From NCBI RefSeq assembly GCF_004329715.1, contig NZ_JXSY01000021.1:124001-188000 (forward strand): a DNA stretch of 64,000 nucleotides, given 5' to 3'. Position numbers and translations under genes: made by a program. Below the pieces are notes generated by a model. It was given only the letters and a program-made list of their open reading frames with translations. It had not been told where the DNA came from and did no database searches. This DNA comes from Bowmanella sp. JS7-9 (GTDB lineage: Bacteria > Pseudomonadota > Gammaproteobacteria > Enterobacterales > Alteromonadaceae). Each line of letters starts with the position of its first letter. Position 1 is the stretch's first letter. Positions 8,550 through 18,632 of the stretch are shown here, in pieces.

Positions 8550-10245
8550 TGTGCTGAAAGCGTCGCTGAGGCGGGTAGGGCAGCACTTCCTTGATTTCGC
8601 CTTGGCCAACGGAGTTTTGCAGCTGTCGCCAGTAGGCTGGTTGCATTAACTCCGGGTGGTGCTTTTTTAGCAGTGCTTTGTGCTCGCGTTTGCCCACGAT
8701 GAAATGCTCAAACTGCTGAGGAAATACATCCTCCGGCCCTACCGATAAACAATCTAATGCATAAGGATCGTCAGAGCTGGGTAAGTCGCGGAACTGGCGT
8801 TCATGCATATAGCAGATTTCATCGTAATCATAAAAAATCACCCGGCCATGGCGGGTTATACCAAAGTTTTTATGCAGCATATCGCCGGGGAAAATCCGTG
8901 CGGCAGCGATTTCTTTGATGCAAAAGCCCAAGTCCTGAATAGCCGATTCTACTCTTTGCGGATCGTCTTCCTGCTGGAGATAGAGATTGAGCGGGGTCAT
9001 TTTACGCTCGATGTACAGGTGCTTGATCAGCAGGGTGTCACCCTGGATTTCGATGGATTTCTTGCATAGCGATTGCAATTCTTCCAGCAGCGCCGGGCTG
9101 ATACGGTTGAGTGGCATTTGGAAGTTGGCAAATTCATGGGTATCGGCCATGCGGCCCACCCGGTCGTGCATTTTAACCAGACGGTAACACTCAATGACCC
9201 GTTCACGGGTGATTTTTTTACTTTCCGGAAATTCATCTTTGATGATTTTAAAAACTACCCCATAAGACGGCAGGTGAAATACCTCCATCACCAGGCCAGG
9301 GATGCCGGGGGCCGCTTCAAATTGATCATCAGACTGTTCCAGATGCTGAATAAAATTACGGTAAAACACCGTCTTACCGTGTTTATAAAAGCCAATCGAG
9401 GTATAGAGCTCGAAATGCTTTTTATTTGGCATTAACTCCTGCAAAAAAGACACGATCTCAGCCGGATACTGGCTATCAACCAGAAAATACGAACGTGCAA
9501 AGCCAAACAACACGGATAAATCCCGGCGGCTGGTAAGAATCGCATCTACATACAGTTGCTTGTTGTTATCCAGCATCAGTGCAACCACAAATGGCATACT
9601 GCCTTGCGAGCCACTGATGCGGCCAATCAGATAGGCCCCTTTGTTGCGGTAAAAGACCGGTTTGAGCATCTCCACCTGATATGGCTGCTGAAACTGTGAA
9701 GGCTCGAACTGGGTGGCGAAGAAGGTAACGATATTGCGCACATCGTCGTCGCGGCGTGCCAGTTCAATGTTGAGCTGATAACTGGCAAAAATTTCGCTCA
9801 TAGTGACGGCGATATTGGCGTGCCCCTCAAAGCGATTAGCCACTTTGTCACGCATCTGGCCGGGCAGGTAGCACCTGCTGGGCAGCAGGAAAATAAAATC
9901 ATCGTCGATTTTACTGTGGGTAAACAGGCGGCCAATGACCGAATTATAAAAGGTCTCCGCCAATTCGTATTGCGGATGGTCGGCAAGGATATTGATGAAT
10001 TGCAGTTTTAGGGTACGCCAGAAAGCATCATCCTGATTTCGCGGTTCGAATTTGTGATAAAGGATGCTGACCACGTCCGCCAGTGCGCTTTCGTAAATGC
10101 TAATCCGTTGCTTCACCGCCGCCTGAGATTTTTGCCATTGCGCCTGCTCGAAATACACCTGTGCGTCACGGGTGATACGACTGTAAAGACGAAAATGTTT
10201 TTCAAATGCTTTGAGAATTTCGTAGGCAATTTGCTGCGGATTCAT
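8542..10245 (-). CDS. aceK: Isocitrate dehydrogenase kinase/phosphatase
   Basis: AceK phosphorylates and dephosphorylates isocitrate dehydrogenase, switching carbon between the TCA cycle and the glyoxylate shunt. The 567 residues match the family, with the N-terminal regulatory domain beginning MNPQQIAYEILKAFEKHF and the kinase-like C-terminal domain including IFPGDMLHKNFGITRHGRV and the DYDEICY metal-binding segment. Unlike E. coli, aceB and aceA are not adjacent, so it is probably transcribed alone. Confidence 0.96.
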   Translation of the reverse strand: MNPQQIAYEILKAFEKHFRLYSRITRDAQVYFEQAQWQKSQAAVKQRISIYESALADVVSILYHKFEPRNQDDAFWRTLKLQFINILADHPQYELAETFYNSVIGRLFTHSKIDDDFIFLLPSRCYLPGQMRDKVANRFEGHANIAVTMSEIFASYQLNIELARRDDDVRNIVTFFATQFEPSQFQQPYQVEMLKPVFYRNKGAYLIGRISGSQGSMPFVVALMLDNNKQLYVDAILTSRRDLSVLFGFARSYFLVDSQYPAEIVSFLQELMPNKKHFELYTSIGFYKHGKTVFYRNFIQHLEQSDDQFEAAPGIPGLVMEVFHLPSYGVVFKIIKDEFPESKKITRERVIECYRLVKMHDRVGRMADTHEFANFQMPLNRISPALLEELQSLCKKSIEIQGDTLLIKHLYIERKMTPLNLYLQQEDDPQRVESAIQDLGFCIKEIAAARIFPGDMLHKNFGITRHGRVIFYDYDEICYMHERQFRDLPSSDDPYALDCLSVGPEDVFPQQFEHFIVGKREHKALLKKHHPELMQPAYWRQLQNSVGQGEIKEVLPYPPQRRFQHIS

Positions 10246-10331
10246 GGTGCGTGCTCGGGTCGTGAATGCTAATGACTCTAACGCGAAAATGCGTGATTTC
10301 GCAACGAAATAAGCGGATAGTCACTCTAAGA

Positions 10332-10359
10332 TTGCACTTCGTGTGCATATGGATAGAAT
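10332..10359 (+). promoter_or_regulatory. Sigma-70-like promoter for the response regulator gene
   Basis: TTGCAC at 10332-10337 and TAGAAT at 10354-10359 are separated by 16 bp. The predicted transcript would start about 20 bases before the response regulator ATG. This is a pattern match only. Confidence 0.5.
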
Positions 10360-10386
10360 GGAGTAGGACAGTATAAAAATAACAAT

Positions 10387-10800
10387 ATGGAACCAGCCCA
10401 AATGGATTTTCCCGTCTTAATCTGCGATGACTCGCATCTTGCCCAACGCCTGCTCTCTAAAGCGCTGCCTGAAGACTGGTCTTGTCATGTGTTATTTGCC
10501 GGCGATGGTAATGAGGCGCTGGCCATATTGCGTACAAGGCATGTGGCACTGACCCTGATTGATTTGAGTATGCCGAACATGGATGGTTGGCAATTGCTTC
10601 AGGCTATCCGTCAGGAGAATATCGAAACGCTGTGTCTGGTTGTGACTGGCGATCGACAACTGGAAACCCACAAGCGCGCCTTGCAGGCGGGGGCGACCGC
10701 AGTATTCAATAAACCGGTAAACCCGGACAAGTTGCAGGCTATTCTGGCGGAATATGGCCTCTACAGCGCAGATTGTCAGGCCACTGAAAACACTCACTAA
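10387..10800 (+). CDS. Single-domain (CheY-like) response regulator
   Basis: The 137-residue protein is one receiver domain with no output domain. Acidic Asp14-Asp15, phosphoacceptor Asp59 in LIDLSMPNMDGW, Thr87 and Lys109 (FNKPVN) are all in place, so it should be phosphorylated. Single-domain regulators act by protein contact, for example on motility or as phosphorelay intermediates. No histidine kinase is adjacent, so its partner is unknown. An alternative ATG at 10402 would drop five residues. Confidence 0.88.
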   Translation: MEPAQMDFPVLICDDSHLAQRLLSKALPEDWSCHVLFAGDGNEALAILRTRHVALTLIDLSMPNMDGWQLLQAIRQENIETLCLVVTGDRQLETHKRALQAGATAVFNKPVNPDKLQAILAEYGLYSADCQATENTH

Positions 10801-10843
10801 CCCCTCTGGCGATAATTCGCGCAAAATTATCGATTTATGCGTC

Positions 10844-10869
10844 TTGACGTATAGACGTCTATATGTCAA
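10844..10869. promoter_or_regulatory. Candidate MetJ operator and promoter of the thr operon
   Basis: A 26-bp near-palindrome is centred on a perfect met box AGACGTCT (10853-10860), flanked in register by TGACGTAT (six of eight matches to the box) and ATATGTCA (five of eight). Tandem 8-bp boxes are the known binding mode of the methionine repressor MetJ with SAM. TATAGA at 10850-10855, 17 bp from TTATCG, or alternatively TTGACG at 10844 used as a -35, would place the promoter within the operator. MetJ control of thrABC is inference. Confidence 0.7.
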
Positions 10870-10878
10870 TTTAGCCTC

Positions 10879-10947
10879 ATGAAACTGAACATGCGTACCA
10901 CCATGATGACCATGATTACCACCCTTTATCGGATGGTCGCTGGCTAG
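10879..10947 (+). CDS. thrL: thr operon leader peptide
   Basis: This is a 22-codon ORF, ATG to TAG, between the thr promoter region and an attenuator hairpin. Its codons include five Thr (positions 7, 8, 11, 14, 15), one Ile (13) and five internal Met (5, 9, 10, 12, 19). E. coli thrL is similarly short and rich in Thr and Ile; the methionine codons are unusual. Ribosome stalling at these codons should decide whether the downstream terminator forms. No strong Shine-Dalgarno sequence is visible before the ATG. Confidence 0.8.
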   Translation: MKLNMRTTMMTMITTLYRMVAG

Positions 10948-10965
10948 TACCTGAAAGAATTACAC

Positions 10966-11000
10966 AAGCCCGCGACCATAAAGGAAGCGGGCTTTTTTGT
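10966..11000 (+). terminator. thr operon attenuator
   Basis: AAGCCCGC (10966-10973) and GCGGGCTT (10987-10994) form a terminator stem followed by a T run. A competing pairing exists: ATGGTCGC at 10933-10940, inside the end of thrL, is complementary to GCGACCAT at 10972-10979, which overlaps the terminator stem. The two structures are mutually exclusive, as in classic transcription attenuation. Confidence 0.85.
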
Positions 11001-11097
11001 TTTTGGATTGATCAAAATCTCTCCGCTGTCTGGTTAAACCTAAAGTGCATGGCATAATCGGGACAGTGGCGGGTAACCCATGTGGCTGGAGCAGAAA

Positions 11098-13560
11098 ATG
11101 AAAGTGCTAAAATTCGGCGGTTCTTCGCTGGCAGACGCGAATCGTTACCTAAACGTAAGTGAGATTGTGCGCCCTGTGCATCAGGATGGTGGCGCGGCGG
11201 TGGTGTTATCGGCACCACAAGGTGTAACCAATGCGTTGTCATTGCTGGTCGAGCAAGCCAGTGCCGGGCAGGATTTTCGCGAATTGCTCGCCAAGCTGAA
11301 AATGAAGCTGACCGGTATTGCCGATGATTTGGCGGCGCAGTTAGATGGCTTTAAGCGCGACGACATTTGTGCCTTTGTGGAGCAGTTGTTAGAAAAACTG
11401 CAACAGCAATTGGCCGGTATTCAGATGTTAGGTTGCGCGCCGGAGCAAATTACCGCGCAAATTCTGAGTCTCGGTGAGTACGTCAGTGTGCGGCTATTCA
11501 GCCACATTCTTACCGCTCAGGGTATTCAAAACGACGTCATAGATCCGGTCGATTATGTGGTCGCCGAGGGCGACTACCTGGATAGTCTGGCAGATATGCC
11601 CGCCACCATTGAACGCTTTAACACCTATCAGCCTGCGGCGGGAACGCTGGTTATTATGCCCGGCTTTGTTGCGGCTAATCGCGATGGCGAAAAAGTCACG
11701 TTAGGACGCAATGGCTCAGATTATTCGGCGGCGATTTTGGCGGCCGGCTTGCATGCTGATTGCTGCGAAATCTGGACCGATGTGGATGGCGTTTACAATG
11801 CTGACCCACGCGAAGTAGAAAACGCGGTGCTGTTAGATAAGCTGACCTATCAGGAAGCGATGGAATTATCCTACTTCGGCGCCAAAGTGCTGCACCCCAA
11901 GACCATTGGCCCGATTGCTCAGCACCACATTCCCTGCAAAATAAAAAACACCCTCAATCCACAAGCGCCGGGAACGTTAATCAGCAACGAGAAAAGTACC
12001 CGCTGGACCAGCGTTAAAGGTATCTCTCATCTGGAAAACCTGACCATGATTAATGTGGCGGGGCCGGGTATGAAAGGCATGGTCGGGATGGCCAGTCGTA
12101 TTTTTAAAGCGATTTCCGCGGCGAATATTTCTATCGTGCTGATCACCCAGTCTTCGTCTGAATACAGCATTAGTTTCTGTGTTTACAGCAAAGATGCGCA
12201 GCGCGCGGAACTGGTATTACAGAAAGAATTTGAGTTGGAGTTGTCCAACCAACTGCTGGAGCATATCGAATTGCGCGCGGACTTAGCCATTGTATCGCTG
12301 GTCGGTGATGGTATGCGCAAACACACCGGTTTGGCGGCACGTTTCTTTAGTGCGCTGGCGCAGGCGCGGGTCAATGTGGTGGCCATCGCACAGGGTTCGT
12401 CAGAGCGGTCGATTTCCGCGGTGATAGAGTCAGATAAAGCCCGGGAAGCCGTTCGTACAGTGCATCAAAGCTTTTTCTCCGATCAGCACACCATTGATTT
12501 GTTTTTAATTGGCTGTGGCACAGTCGGCGGTGAACTGCTTAATCAAATTGCCCGTCAGCAGGAAAAGTTAGCCAAGAAAAACATTCGTTTACGAGTGTAC
12601 GGTATAGCCAATAGTCGCCGTATGTTGTTGGCACCGGAAGGCATCGATTTACACGCGGACTGGCGTAGCCAGTTGGCGGAAGCAAATGCCAGATTCAATG
12701 TTGAAACGCTCAAAGACTTCGTACAACAAAACAGCCTGATTAACCCGGTGCTGGTGGACTGTACGACCAGTGAGCAAATCGCCGAGCTGTATATTGAGTT
12801 AATGCTAGCCGGCTTACATGTGGTAACACCCAATAAAAAGGCCAATACCGCAGGGCTCTCACGTTACAAACAGTTACGTGAAACGGCGCTCGACACCCGT
12901 CGCCAATTCTTATATGAAACCACTGTCGGCGCGGGCTTGCCGGTGATTGAAAACCTGCAAAAGCTGATTTACGCCGGTGATAAACTGATTCGTTTTGAAG
13001 GGATCTTGTCTGGTTCACTGTCGTTTATCTTTGGCAAGTTGGAGGAGGGCATGAGCTTGTCCGAGGCAACTGCCGAAGCGCGTAAACTGGGCTATACAGA
13101 GCCAGATCCTCGTGATGATTTGAGTGGAATGGATGTTGCGCGTAAATTGCTGATTATGGCTCGTGAGTCAGGCATGCAACTGGAGCTGAGTGATATTCAT
13201 ATTGAGCCAGTGCTGCCCGCCAGTTTTGACGCCGTCGGCACGGTTGAACACTTTATGCAGAATTTACCCGGCCTGGACGCGCATTTCTCCACGCGAATCA
13301 GCGCCGCCGCCAGCGAGGGTAAGGTTTTGCGTTATGTTGGTCGGATAGAAGAAGGTCAATGTAGCGTGGCAATCATCGCGGTGGATGAACAACATCCGCT
13401 ATATGCGGTAAAAGACGGTGAAAACGCCCTGGCGATTCACAGCCGTTATTATTCCCCCAAGCCATTTGTGATCCGCGGCTATGGCGCAGGCGCGCAGGTA
13501 ACGGCAGCTGGGGTGTTTGCAGATATTATGCGCACCATGCCATGGAAACAGGAGTTGTAA
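11098..13560 (+). CDS. thrA: Bifunctional aspartokinase I / homoserine dehydrogenase I
   Basis: ThrA catalyses the first and third steps from aspartate to threonine. At 820 residues it equals E. coli ThrA. The kinase domain starts at KFGGSS (residues 5-10) and has [14 protein letters not shown]; two ACT-like regions follow near 310-460; the homoserine dehydrogenase domain begins near 465 with the Rossmann motif GCGTVGG at about 472. The start at 11098 is preferred to a longer ATG at 11080 because it has GGAG at the right spacing and gives the family N terminus MKVLKFGG. It overlaps thrB by one base. Confidence 0.97.
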   Translation: MKVLKFGGSSLADANRYLNVSEIVRPVHQDGGAAVVLSAPQGVTNALSLLVEQASAGQDFRELLAKLKMKLTGIADDLAAQLDGFKRDDICAFVEQLLEKLQQQLAGIQMLGCAPEQITAQILSLGEYVSVRLFSHILTAQGIQNDVIDPVDYVVAEGDYLDSLADMPATIERFNTYQPAAGTLVIMPGFVAANRDGEKVTLGRNGSDYSAAILAAGLHADCCEIWTDVDGVYNADPREVENAVLLDKLTYQEAMELSYFGAKVLHPKTIGPIAQHHIPCKIKNTLNPQAPGTLISNEKSTRWTSVKGISHLENLTMINVAGPGMKGMVGMASRIFKAISAANISIVLITQSSSEYSISFCVYSKDAQRAELVLQKEFELELSNQLLEHIELRADLAIVSLVGDGMRKHTGLAARFFSALAQARVNVVAIAQGSSERSISAVIESDKAREAVRTVHQSFFSDQHTIDLFLIGCGTVGGELLNQIARQQEKLAKKNIRLRVYGIANSRRMLLAPEGIDLHADWRSQLAEANARFNVETLKDFVQQNSLINPVLVDCTTSEQIAELYIELMLAGLHVVTPNKKANTAGLSRYKQLRETALDTRRQFLYETTVGAGLPVIENLQKLIYAGDKLIRFEGILSGSLSFIFGKLEEGMSLSEATAEARKLGYTEPDPRDDLSGMDVARKLLIMARESGMQLELSDIHIEPVLPASFDAVGTVEHFMQNLPGLDAHFSTRISAAASEGKVLRYVGRIEEGQCSVAIIAVDEQHPLYAVKDGENALAIHSRYYSPKPFVIRGYGAGAQVTAAGVFADIMRTMPWKQEL

Positions 13561-14522
13561 TGACACAGGGTCAGGTATCGGCGTTTGCCCCCGCCTCAAT
13601 CGGCAATGTCAGCGTAGGTTTCGATTTACTCGGCGCGGCGCTGGCACCCATTGATGGAAGCCGACTCGGCGATGAAGTCAGCGCGCAGCCCGCCGCCGCA
13701 TTTAACCTGACGATTAGCGGACGATTTGCGGACAGATTACCGGGCGTGGCGAGCAACAATATTGTCGCCAAAGCCTATGACTATTTTCATCAACGGGCCG
13801 TCGATGCGGGCCATGGGTTTGCCCCCTGTGCGCTGCATTTGCACAAAAATCTACCGATCGGCAGTGGCCTGGGCTCCAGCGCCAGTTCGATTGTGGCGGC
13901 CCTGGCGGCATTAAATTCTTTTTATGGCGAACCCTTTAGTCAGAATGAATTACTACAAATGATGGGCGCGTTAGAGGGGCAAATTAGCGGCAGTGTGCAC
14001 TATGATAACGTAGCACCTGCTTATTTGGGCGGATTGACCCTGATGGTCGAATATGGCCAGACTATCGCCAGCCAATTGCCCGTTTTTGCCGACTGGTATT
14101 GGGTGGTGTGTTATTCAGGAATAAGTGTGTCCACCTCTGCCGCCCGGCAAATCTTACCCGCTGAGTTCCCGATGAAAACCTTGCTGGCGTTCGGACGCCA
14201 GTTAAGTGTATTTGTCGACGCATGCCATCGCGGCGATGAAAATCTCGCCGCAGCGATGCTTAGCGATGTCGTCGCTGAACCTTATCGCAAATCATTGCTA
14301 CCTCATTTTGATCAATGCCGGGATTACATTATGGCCAATAATGGTCTGGCATTCGGGATATCCGGCTCTGGGCCGACTGTCTTTGCGGTGGCCAAATCAC
14401 TGGCGGATGCAGAAGCTTTTCAACGCTATCTGCAGCAATATTATCTGCAAAATGACGATGGTTTTTGTCATATCTGTAAGCTGGATCCCGCAGGTACGCG
14501 GATCAGCAAGGAGACGTTATGA
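13560..14522 (+). CDS. thrB: Homoserine kinase
   Basis: ThrB phosphorylates homoserine. It is a GHMP kinase of 320 residues with the ATP-binding loop LPIGSGLGSSASS at 98-110 and a C-terminal GISGSGPTVFAV motif. The start is the ATG in the TAATG overlap with thrA, preceded by AGGAG within the end of thrA, so translation is probably coupled. The gene ends in a four-base ATGA overlap with thrC. Confidence 0.97.
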   Translation: MTQGQVSAFAPASIGNVSVGFDLLGAALAPIDGSRLGDEVSAQPAAAFNLTISGRFADRLPGVASNNIVAKAYDYFHQRAVDAGHGFAPCALHLHKNLPIGSGLGSSASSIVAALAALNSFYGEPFSQNELLQMMGALEGQISGSVHYDNVAPAYLGGLTLMVEYGQTIASQLPVFADWYWVVCYSGISVSTSAARQILPAEFPMKTLLAFGRQLSVFVDACHRGDENLAAAMLSDVVAEPYRKSLLPHFDQCRDYIMANNGLAFGISGSGPTVFAVAKSLADAEAFQRYLQQYYLQNDDGFCHICKLDPAGTRISKETL

Positions 14523-15802
14523 AGTTAGTCAATTTAAAGGATGACTCCCAGCAGCTATCCTTTGCCGAAGCGCTACAGATTGGTCTGGGGCGTCAACAAG
14601 GGTTATTTTTTCCCGCTGAGTTAACACCGTTAAAAGACATTCCGGGTCTGCTGGCGATGAATCTGATTGATCGCAGTGCGGCCATTCTCGGGCATTTACT
14701 GGGCGATGAAATAAGCGCCCAAGACCTGCACGACATCGTGTCCCGCGCATTCGCCTTCCCCGCGCCATTAGCGACGGTGGATGACAATACCTACTGCCTT
14801 GAATTGTTCCATGGTCCAACACTGGCGTTTAAAGACTTTGGCGCTCGCTTTATGGCCCAGTGCCTGGCGCACTTCGCCGGTGATCGTAAGATTACCATCT
14901 TAACGGCCACCTCCGGTGATACCGGTGCGGCCGTTGCCCATGCGTTCCATGGTTTGGAAAATGTGCAGGTGGTGATCCTCTACCCGCAGGGCAAAATCAG
15001 TCTGTTGCAGGAAAAGCTGTTTACCACACTGGGCGGCAACATTCGCACCGTGGCAATCGAGGGTGATTTCGACCAATGTCAGGCGTTGGTGAAAGCAGCA
15101 TTTGATGACCAGACACTCCGTGAAGATATCCATCTAAACTCTGCTAACTCGATTAATATCAGTCGTTTACTGGCGCAAATTTGTTATTACTTCGAAGCCT
15201 TTGTGCAATTGCCTGATGAAGCACGTGAGAATGTGTTGATTTCTGTGCCCAGCGGTAACTTTGGAAATTTGACCGCGGGCATGTTGGCCAAAGTACTTGG
15301 ATTACCCGTCACAGGTTTTATCGCGGCCACCAACAGCAATGATACTGTGCCGCGCTATTTGAAAGATGGTGTGTGGGATCCGCAGGCTACGGTAGCGACT
15401 CTGTCAAACGCCATGGACGTTAGCCAACCGAACAACTGGCCCAGAATCGAAGCACTGATTGAGCGTGGCTACCTGCCGGCGTCTGTCTTACGTGGCTACG
15501 CCGTCGATGAGGACTATACCCAGGTGGCGATGCGTCAGTTAGCCGCGAAAGGTTATGTCTCTGAGCCACATGCTGCAGTGGCGTATCGCGCATTAAATGC
15601 CCTTCGGGATGTGCAGCAGGCAGGCATATTCCTTGGTACGGCACATCCGGCTAAGTTCCGAGAAAGCGTCGAGAATATCTTAGGCAGCCCAATTAGTTTG
15701 CCCATTGAACTGGCTGAGGTGGCAGGCAAGGAAATTTTATCCAGTGTACTGCCAGCTGATTTTGCCAAGCTCAAAGCGTATCTATATCGCGAGTTAGTAT
15801 GA
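14519..15802 (+). CDS. thrC: Threonine synthase
   Basis: ThrC converts O-phosphohomoserine to threonine. It is a 427-residue fold-type II PLP enzyme; Lys105 in [10 protein letters not shown] is the expected PLP lysine and [13 protein letters not shown] is the phosphate-binding loop. Both ends overlap neighbours by four bases (ATGA), with thrB upstream and ung downstream, which indicates one polycistronic message. Confidence 0.97.
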   Translation: MKLVNLKDDSQQLSFAEALQIGLGRQQGLFFPAELTPLKDIPGLLAMNLIDRSAAILGHLLGDEISAQDLHDIVSRAFAFPAPLATVDDNTYCLELFHGPTLAFKDFGARFMAQCLAHFAGDRKITILTATSGDTGAAVAHAFHGLENVQVVILYPQGKISLLQEKLFTTLGGNIRTVAIEGDFDQCQALVKAAFDDQTLREDIHLNSANSINISRLLAQICYYFEAFVQLPDEARENVLISVPSGNFGNLTAGMLAKVLGLPVTGFIAATNSNDTVPRYLKDGVWDPQATVATLSNAMDVSQPNNWPRIEALIERGYLPASVLRGYAVDEDYTQVAMRQLAAKGYVSEPHAAVAYRALNALRDVQQAGIFLGTAHPAKFRESVENILGSPISLPIELAEVAGKEILSSVLPADFAKLKAYLYRELV

Positions 15803-16473
15803 GCTTGACCTGGCAGGACCTGCTGGCAGAAGAACAGCAGCAGGCTTACTTTTTGGCAATGTGGCAGGAAATCGAGCAGCGTCGACAGCAAGGTGTGATC
15901 ATCTATCCACCTCGTGATGAGGTGTTTAATGCGTTCAACGCAACGCCGCTGGATAAGGTCAAAGTCGTGATTCTGGGGCAGGATCCTTACCATGGGCCTA
16001 ATCAGGCGCATGGTTTATGTTTTTCGGTGTTACCCGGTGTGCCCCATCCCCCTTCGCTGCGAAATGTGTTTAAGGAGCTACAACAGGAATACCCGGATTA
16101 TCAGATCCCTGCGCATGGCTGTTTACAGGCCTGGGCGGAGCAAGGTGTATTACTGCTGAACACGGTGTTAACCGTAGAACAGGGCAAGGCGCACTCTCAC
16201 AGTAAATTGGGGTGGGAGCGGTTTACCGATAGCGTGATTAGTTTGCTAAGCGCGCATACAAACGATTTGATTTTTGTACTGTGGGGTAGTCATGCACAGA
16301 AAAAAGGTCAGAAAATCGATAGCAGCCGCCACCATATTCTGGCCGGGCCACATCCTTCACCCCTGTCGGCGCACCGTGGCTTTTTTGGGTGTGATCACTT
16401 TCGTGCGGCCAATAGACTGCTGGAGCAGATGGGCAAAACGCCAATCGACTGGCAACTACCACCGGCCTGTTAA
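15799..16473 (+). CDS. ung: Uracil-DNA glycosylase, family 1
   Basis: Ung removes uracil from DNA. The 224-residue protein has the catalytic water-activating motif GQDPYHG with Asp62 and the C-terminal [11 protein letters not shown] segment that carries the catalytic histidine and the DNA-intercalating loop. It overlaps thrC by four bases and ends at a strong terminator, so it appears to be the last gene of the thr operon. Function follows from family; co-regulation with threonine synthesis is inference from layout. Confidence 0.96.
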   Translation: MSLTWQDLLAEEQQQAYFLAMWQEIEQRRQQGVIIYPPRDEVFNAFNATPLDKVKVVILGQDPYHGPNQAHGLCFSVLPGVPHPPSLRNVFKELQQEYPDYQIPAHGCLQAWAEQGVLLLNTVLTVEQGKAHSHSKLGWERFTDSVISLLSAHTNDLIFVLWGSHAQKKGQKIDSSRHHILAGPHPSPLSAHRGFFGCDHFRAANRLLEQMGKTPIDWQLPPAC

Positions 16474-16475
16474 CG

Positions 16476-16508
16476 AAAAAAGCCTTACCCGGTTGGGTAA
16501 GGCTTTTT
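16476..16508. terminator. Terminator of the thrABC-ung operon
   Basis: AAAAAGCCTTACCC and GGGTAAGGCTTTTT form a GC-rich stem with a GGTT loop and flanking A and T runs. It can serve thrABC-ung on the plus strand and the DUF3545 gene on the minus strand. Confidence 0.88.
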
Positions 16509-16512
16509 ATGA

Positions 16513-16677
16513 TTAACTGGCTAGGTCACGTAAGTCGTATTCTTCTAACAGGTCAAACTCTTCGAGTTCTTTGCGCAACCTGTATTCATCCTGCAGCGCT
16601 TCAATCTCTCTCCATTTGCGCTTTTTATTCTTACCTTTACTGTTTAAATCGATATCTAACAGGGTTAAATCATCCAT
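16513..16677 (-). CDS. DUF3545 family small protein
   Basis: This is a 54-residue charged protein starting MDDLTLLDIDLNSKGKNKKRKW and ending in an acidic Glu/Leu-rich stretch (KELEEFDLLEEYDLRD) likely to be helical. It resembles DUF3545, a small family from marine gammaproteobacteria with no known function. The start at 16677 is supported by AAGGAG six bases upstream; a longer reading to 16806 has no such site. It stands alone between two terminators. Confidence 0.75.
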   Translation of the reverse strand: MDDLTLLDIDLNSKGKNKKRKWREIEALQDEYRLRKELEEFDLLEEYDLRDLAS

Positions 16678-16894
16678 ACTGAGCTCCTTCAGTAATACAG
16701 CACACAGTGAAATAACGCGGCGAGTTTCATTATTAACTGGTTTTATGGACTTTTTATTAACGTTACGTGACGTTTTTTTGTCCGCCGCGGTTGGATATTT
16801 GCACAAAAACAGGCTAATGAATAGCCTTTTGTTAGGAGAATTTTAACCGGATGTGATCAGTTGGAAACTGCGGAGGTTGTATTACGAAGGCGCG

Positions 16895-16920
16895 AAAAAG
16901 GCCTGCGCGCATCGCAGGCC
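16895..16920 (-). terminator. Terminator after pgi
   Basis: On the minus strand GGCCTGCG and CGCAGGCC form a stem followed by TTTTT, ten bases after the pgi stop. Confidence 0.85.
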
Positions 16921-16929
16921 CGTCATCGA

Positions 16930-18570
16930 TTAATTCGCTGCGCGAAAGCGCTCCACTAATTGGTTGGTGGAACTATCGAACGATAAAGGCGCAGTGGCGT
17001 TCTCGAGTTTATCGAGAATCTCATTGCCCATCACTTTACCCAGCTCAACGCCCCATTGGTCGAAAGAATTCACGCCCCAAATTGCCCCTTGCACAAAGAC
17101 TTTGTGCTCGTATAACGCTACCAGAGCGCCCAGGGTTTTAGGATCCAGTTGTTCAAATAACAGGGTGTTGCTGGGTTTGTTACCCGGCATCACTTTATGC
17201 CGTGCCAATGCATCCAATTCGGCCGTATCCAGCCCCTTTGTAGCTAATTCAGCTTTGGCTTCATCAAAAGTTTTGCCCTGCATTAATGCCTGAGTCTGAG
17301 CAAAACAGTTGGACGCCAGCATAGCGTGATGTGGGCCGATATTATGTGGCACCCGCAATGGCAGCATAAAGTCGGCGGGGATCAGTACCTGCCCCTGATG
17401 AATTAGCTGGTGGAATGAGTGTTGGCCGTTGGTGCCTTCACTGCCCCAAATGACCGGGCCGGTGGCGTAATCAACCGTCTGGTTATCCGTGGTAACGGAT
17501 TTGCCATTGGACTCCATATCCAGTTGTTGAATATAAGCCGGGAAGCCCCGCAAATAGTGATAGTAGGGCAGCAATACATGGCTTTGCGCGCCAAAGAAGT
17601 TTACATACCACACCCCTAACAGCGCCATAATCACCGGCAGGTTTTGCTCCAGAGGTGCTTGTTGAAAATGCTCATCCATGGCAAATGCACCATCCAGCAG
17701 CGCTCGATAGTGCTCGTAGCCTAATGCCAGTGCAATGGGTAATCCGATGGCAGACCACAATGAATAACGGCCGCCAACCCAGTCCCACATTGGGAAGATA
17801 TTTTCTTCGGCAATACCGAAGTCAGTGGCTGCTTTAATATTGCTGGATATGGCCATAAAGTGCAGGGCGATATCTGTCTGACTCCCGCCATGCTGCAAGA
17901 ACCAGTCTTTGGCTGTCAGGGTGTTTTGCAGGGTTTCCTGAGTGGTAAAGGACTTGGACGACATCAAAAATAAGGTGGTTTCGATATCGCGCTCAGCCAA
18001 CACATCGGCGATATGACAGCCATCCACGTTCGCCACAAAATGCACTTTGATGCCTTTATACCAGTAAGGCTTTAACGCCTCGGTCATGATTTTTGGACCG
18101 AGAAACGAACCGCCTATGCCAATTGACACAACATCCGTAATAGCCTTGCCGGTGTAGCCTTTGTGTTCACCGGAGTGAATTTTGTTGACTAACTGGCGCA
18201 TTTTTTCCTGGGTTGCCAGTACGTCCGGCATGACATCGACGCCATCAACCATGACAGGCTTACCAGAGAAATTACGCAGTGCGGTATGCAGTACCGCGCG
18301 TTGCTCGGTGTTGTTGATAATTGCACCGCCAAACATCGCATCACGCTTGCTCGTTACCTGTTGCTGGTTGGCCAATGCAACCAATGCCTGCATCACATCC
18401 TGAGTGATACGGTTCTTGGCATAATCCAGAGTGATACCGCATGCTTGTGCGGTAAATTTCTCTGCGCGCTGGGCATCTTGTGCGAACAGTTCGCGCATAT
18501 GGGTTGATGACAGCGTGTTTGCCAGGTCAGTCAGGGTCTGCCAGGCGGGTGTGTCTGAAACTAAACTCAT
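16930..18570 (-). CDS. pgi: Glucose-6-phosphate isomerase
   Basis: Pgi interconverts glucose 6-phosphate and fructose 6-phosphate. The 546-residue length matches the family; signatures include [12 protein letters not shown] for phosphate binding, the [16 protein letters not shown] segment and the C-terminal [22 protein letters not shown] signature. It lies downstream of tal on the same strand, separated by a terminator hairpin, so some read-through from tal is possible. A moderate AAAAAGG ribosome site precedes the ATG. Confidence 0.97.
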   Translation of the reverse strand: MSLVSDTPAWQTLTDLANTLSSTHMRELFAQDAQRAEKFTAQACGITLDYAKNRITQDVMQALVALANQQQVTSKRDAMFGGAIINNTEQRAVLHTALRNFSGKPVMVDGVDVMPDVLATQEKMRQLVNKIHSGEHKGYTGKAITDVVSIGIGGSFLGPKIMTEALKPYWYKGIKVHFVANVDGCHIADVLAERDIETTLFLMSSKSFTTQETLQNTLTAKDWFLQHGGSQTDIALHFMAISSNIKAATDFGIAEENIFPMWDWVGGRYSLWSAIGLPIALALGYEHYRALLDGAFAMDEHFQQAPLEQNLPVIMALLGVWYVNFFGAQSHVLLPYYHYLRGFPAYIQQLDMESNGKSVTTDNQTVDYATGPVIWGSEGTNGQHSFHQLIHQGQVLIPADFMLPLRVPHNIGPHHAMLASNCFAQTQALMQGKTFDEAKAELATKGLDTAELDALARHKVMPGNKPSNTLLFEQLDPKTLGALVALYEHKVFVQGAIWGVNSFDQWGVELGKVMGNEILDKLENATAPLSFDSSTNQLVERFRAAN

Positions 18571-18593
18571 CGGGAATAACCTTTTTAATCATT

Positions 18594-18618
18594 AAAAAGG
18601 CGGCATAAAAAGCCGCCT
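18594..18618 (-). terminator. Terminator between tal and pgi
   Basis: On the minus strand AGGCGGC and GCCGCCT pair around a TTTTTAT loop and are followed by a T run, 15 bases after the tal stop. Confidence 0.8.
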
Positions 18619-18632
18619 GATAAGAATGTTGA

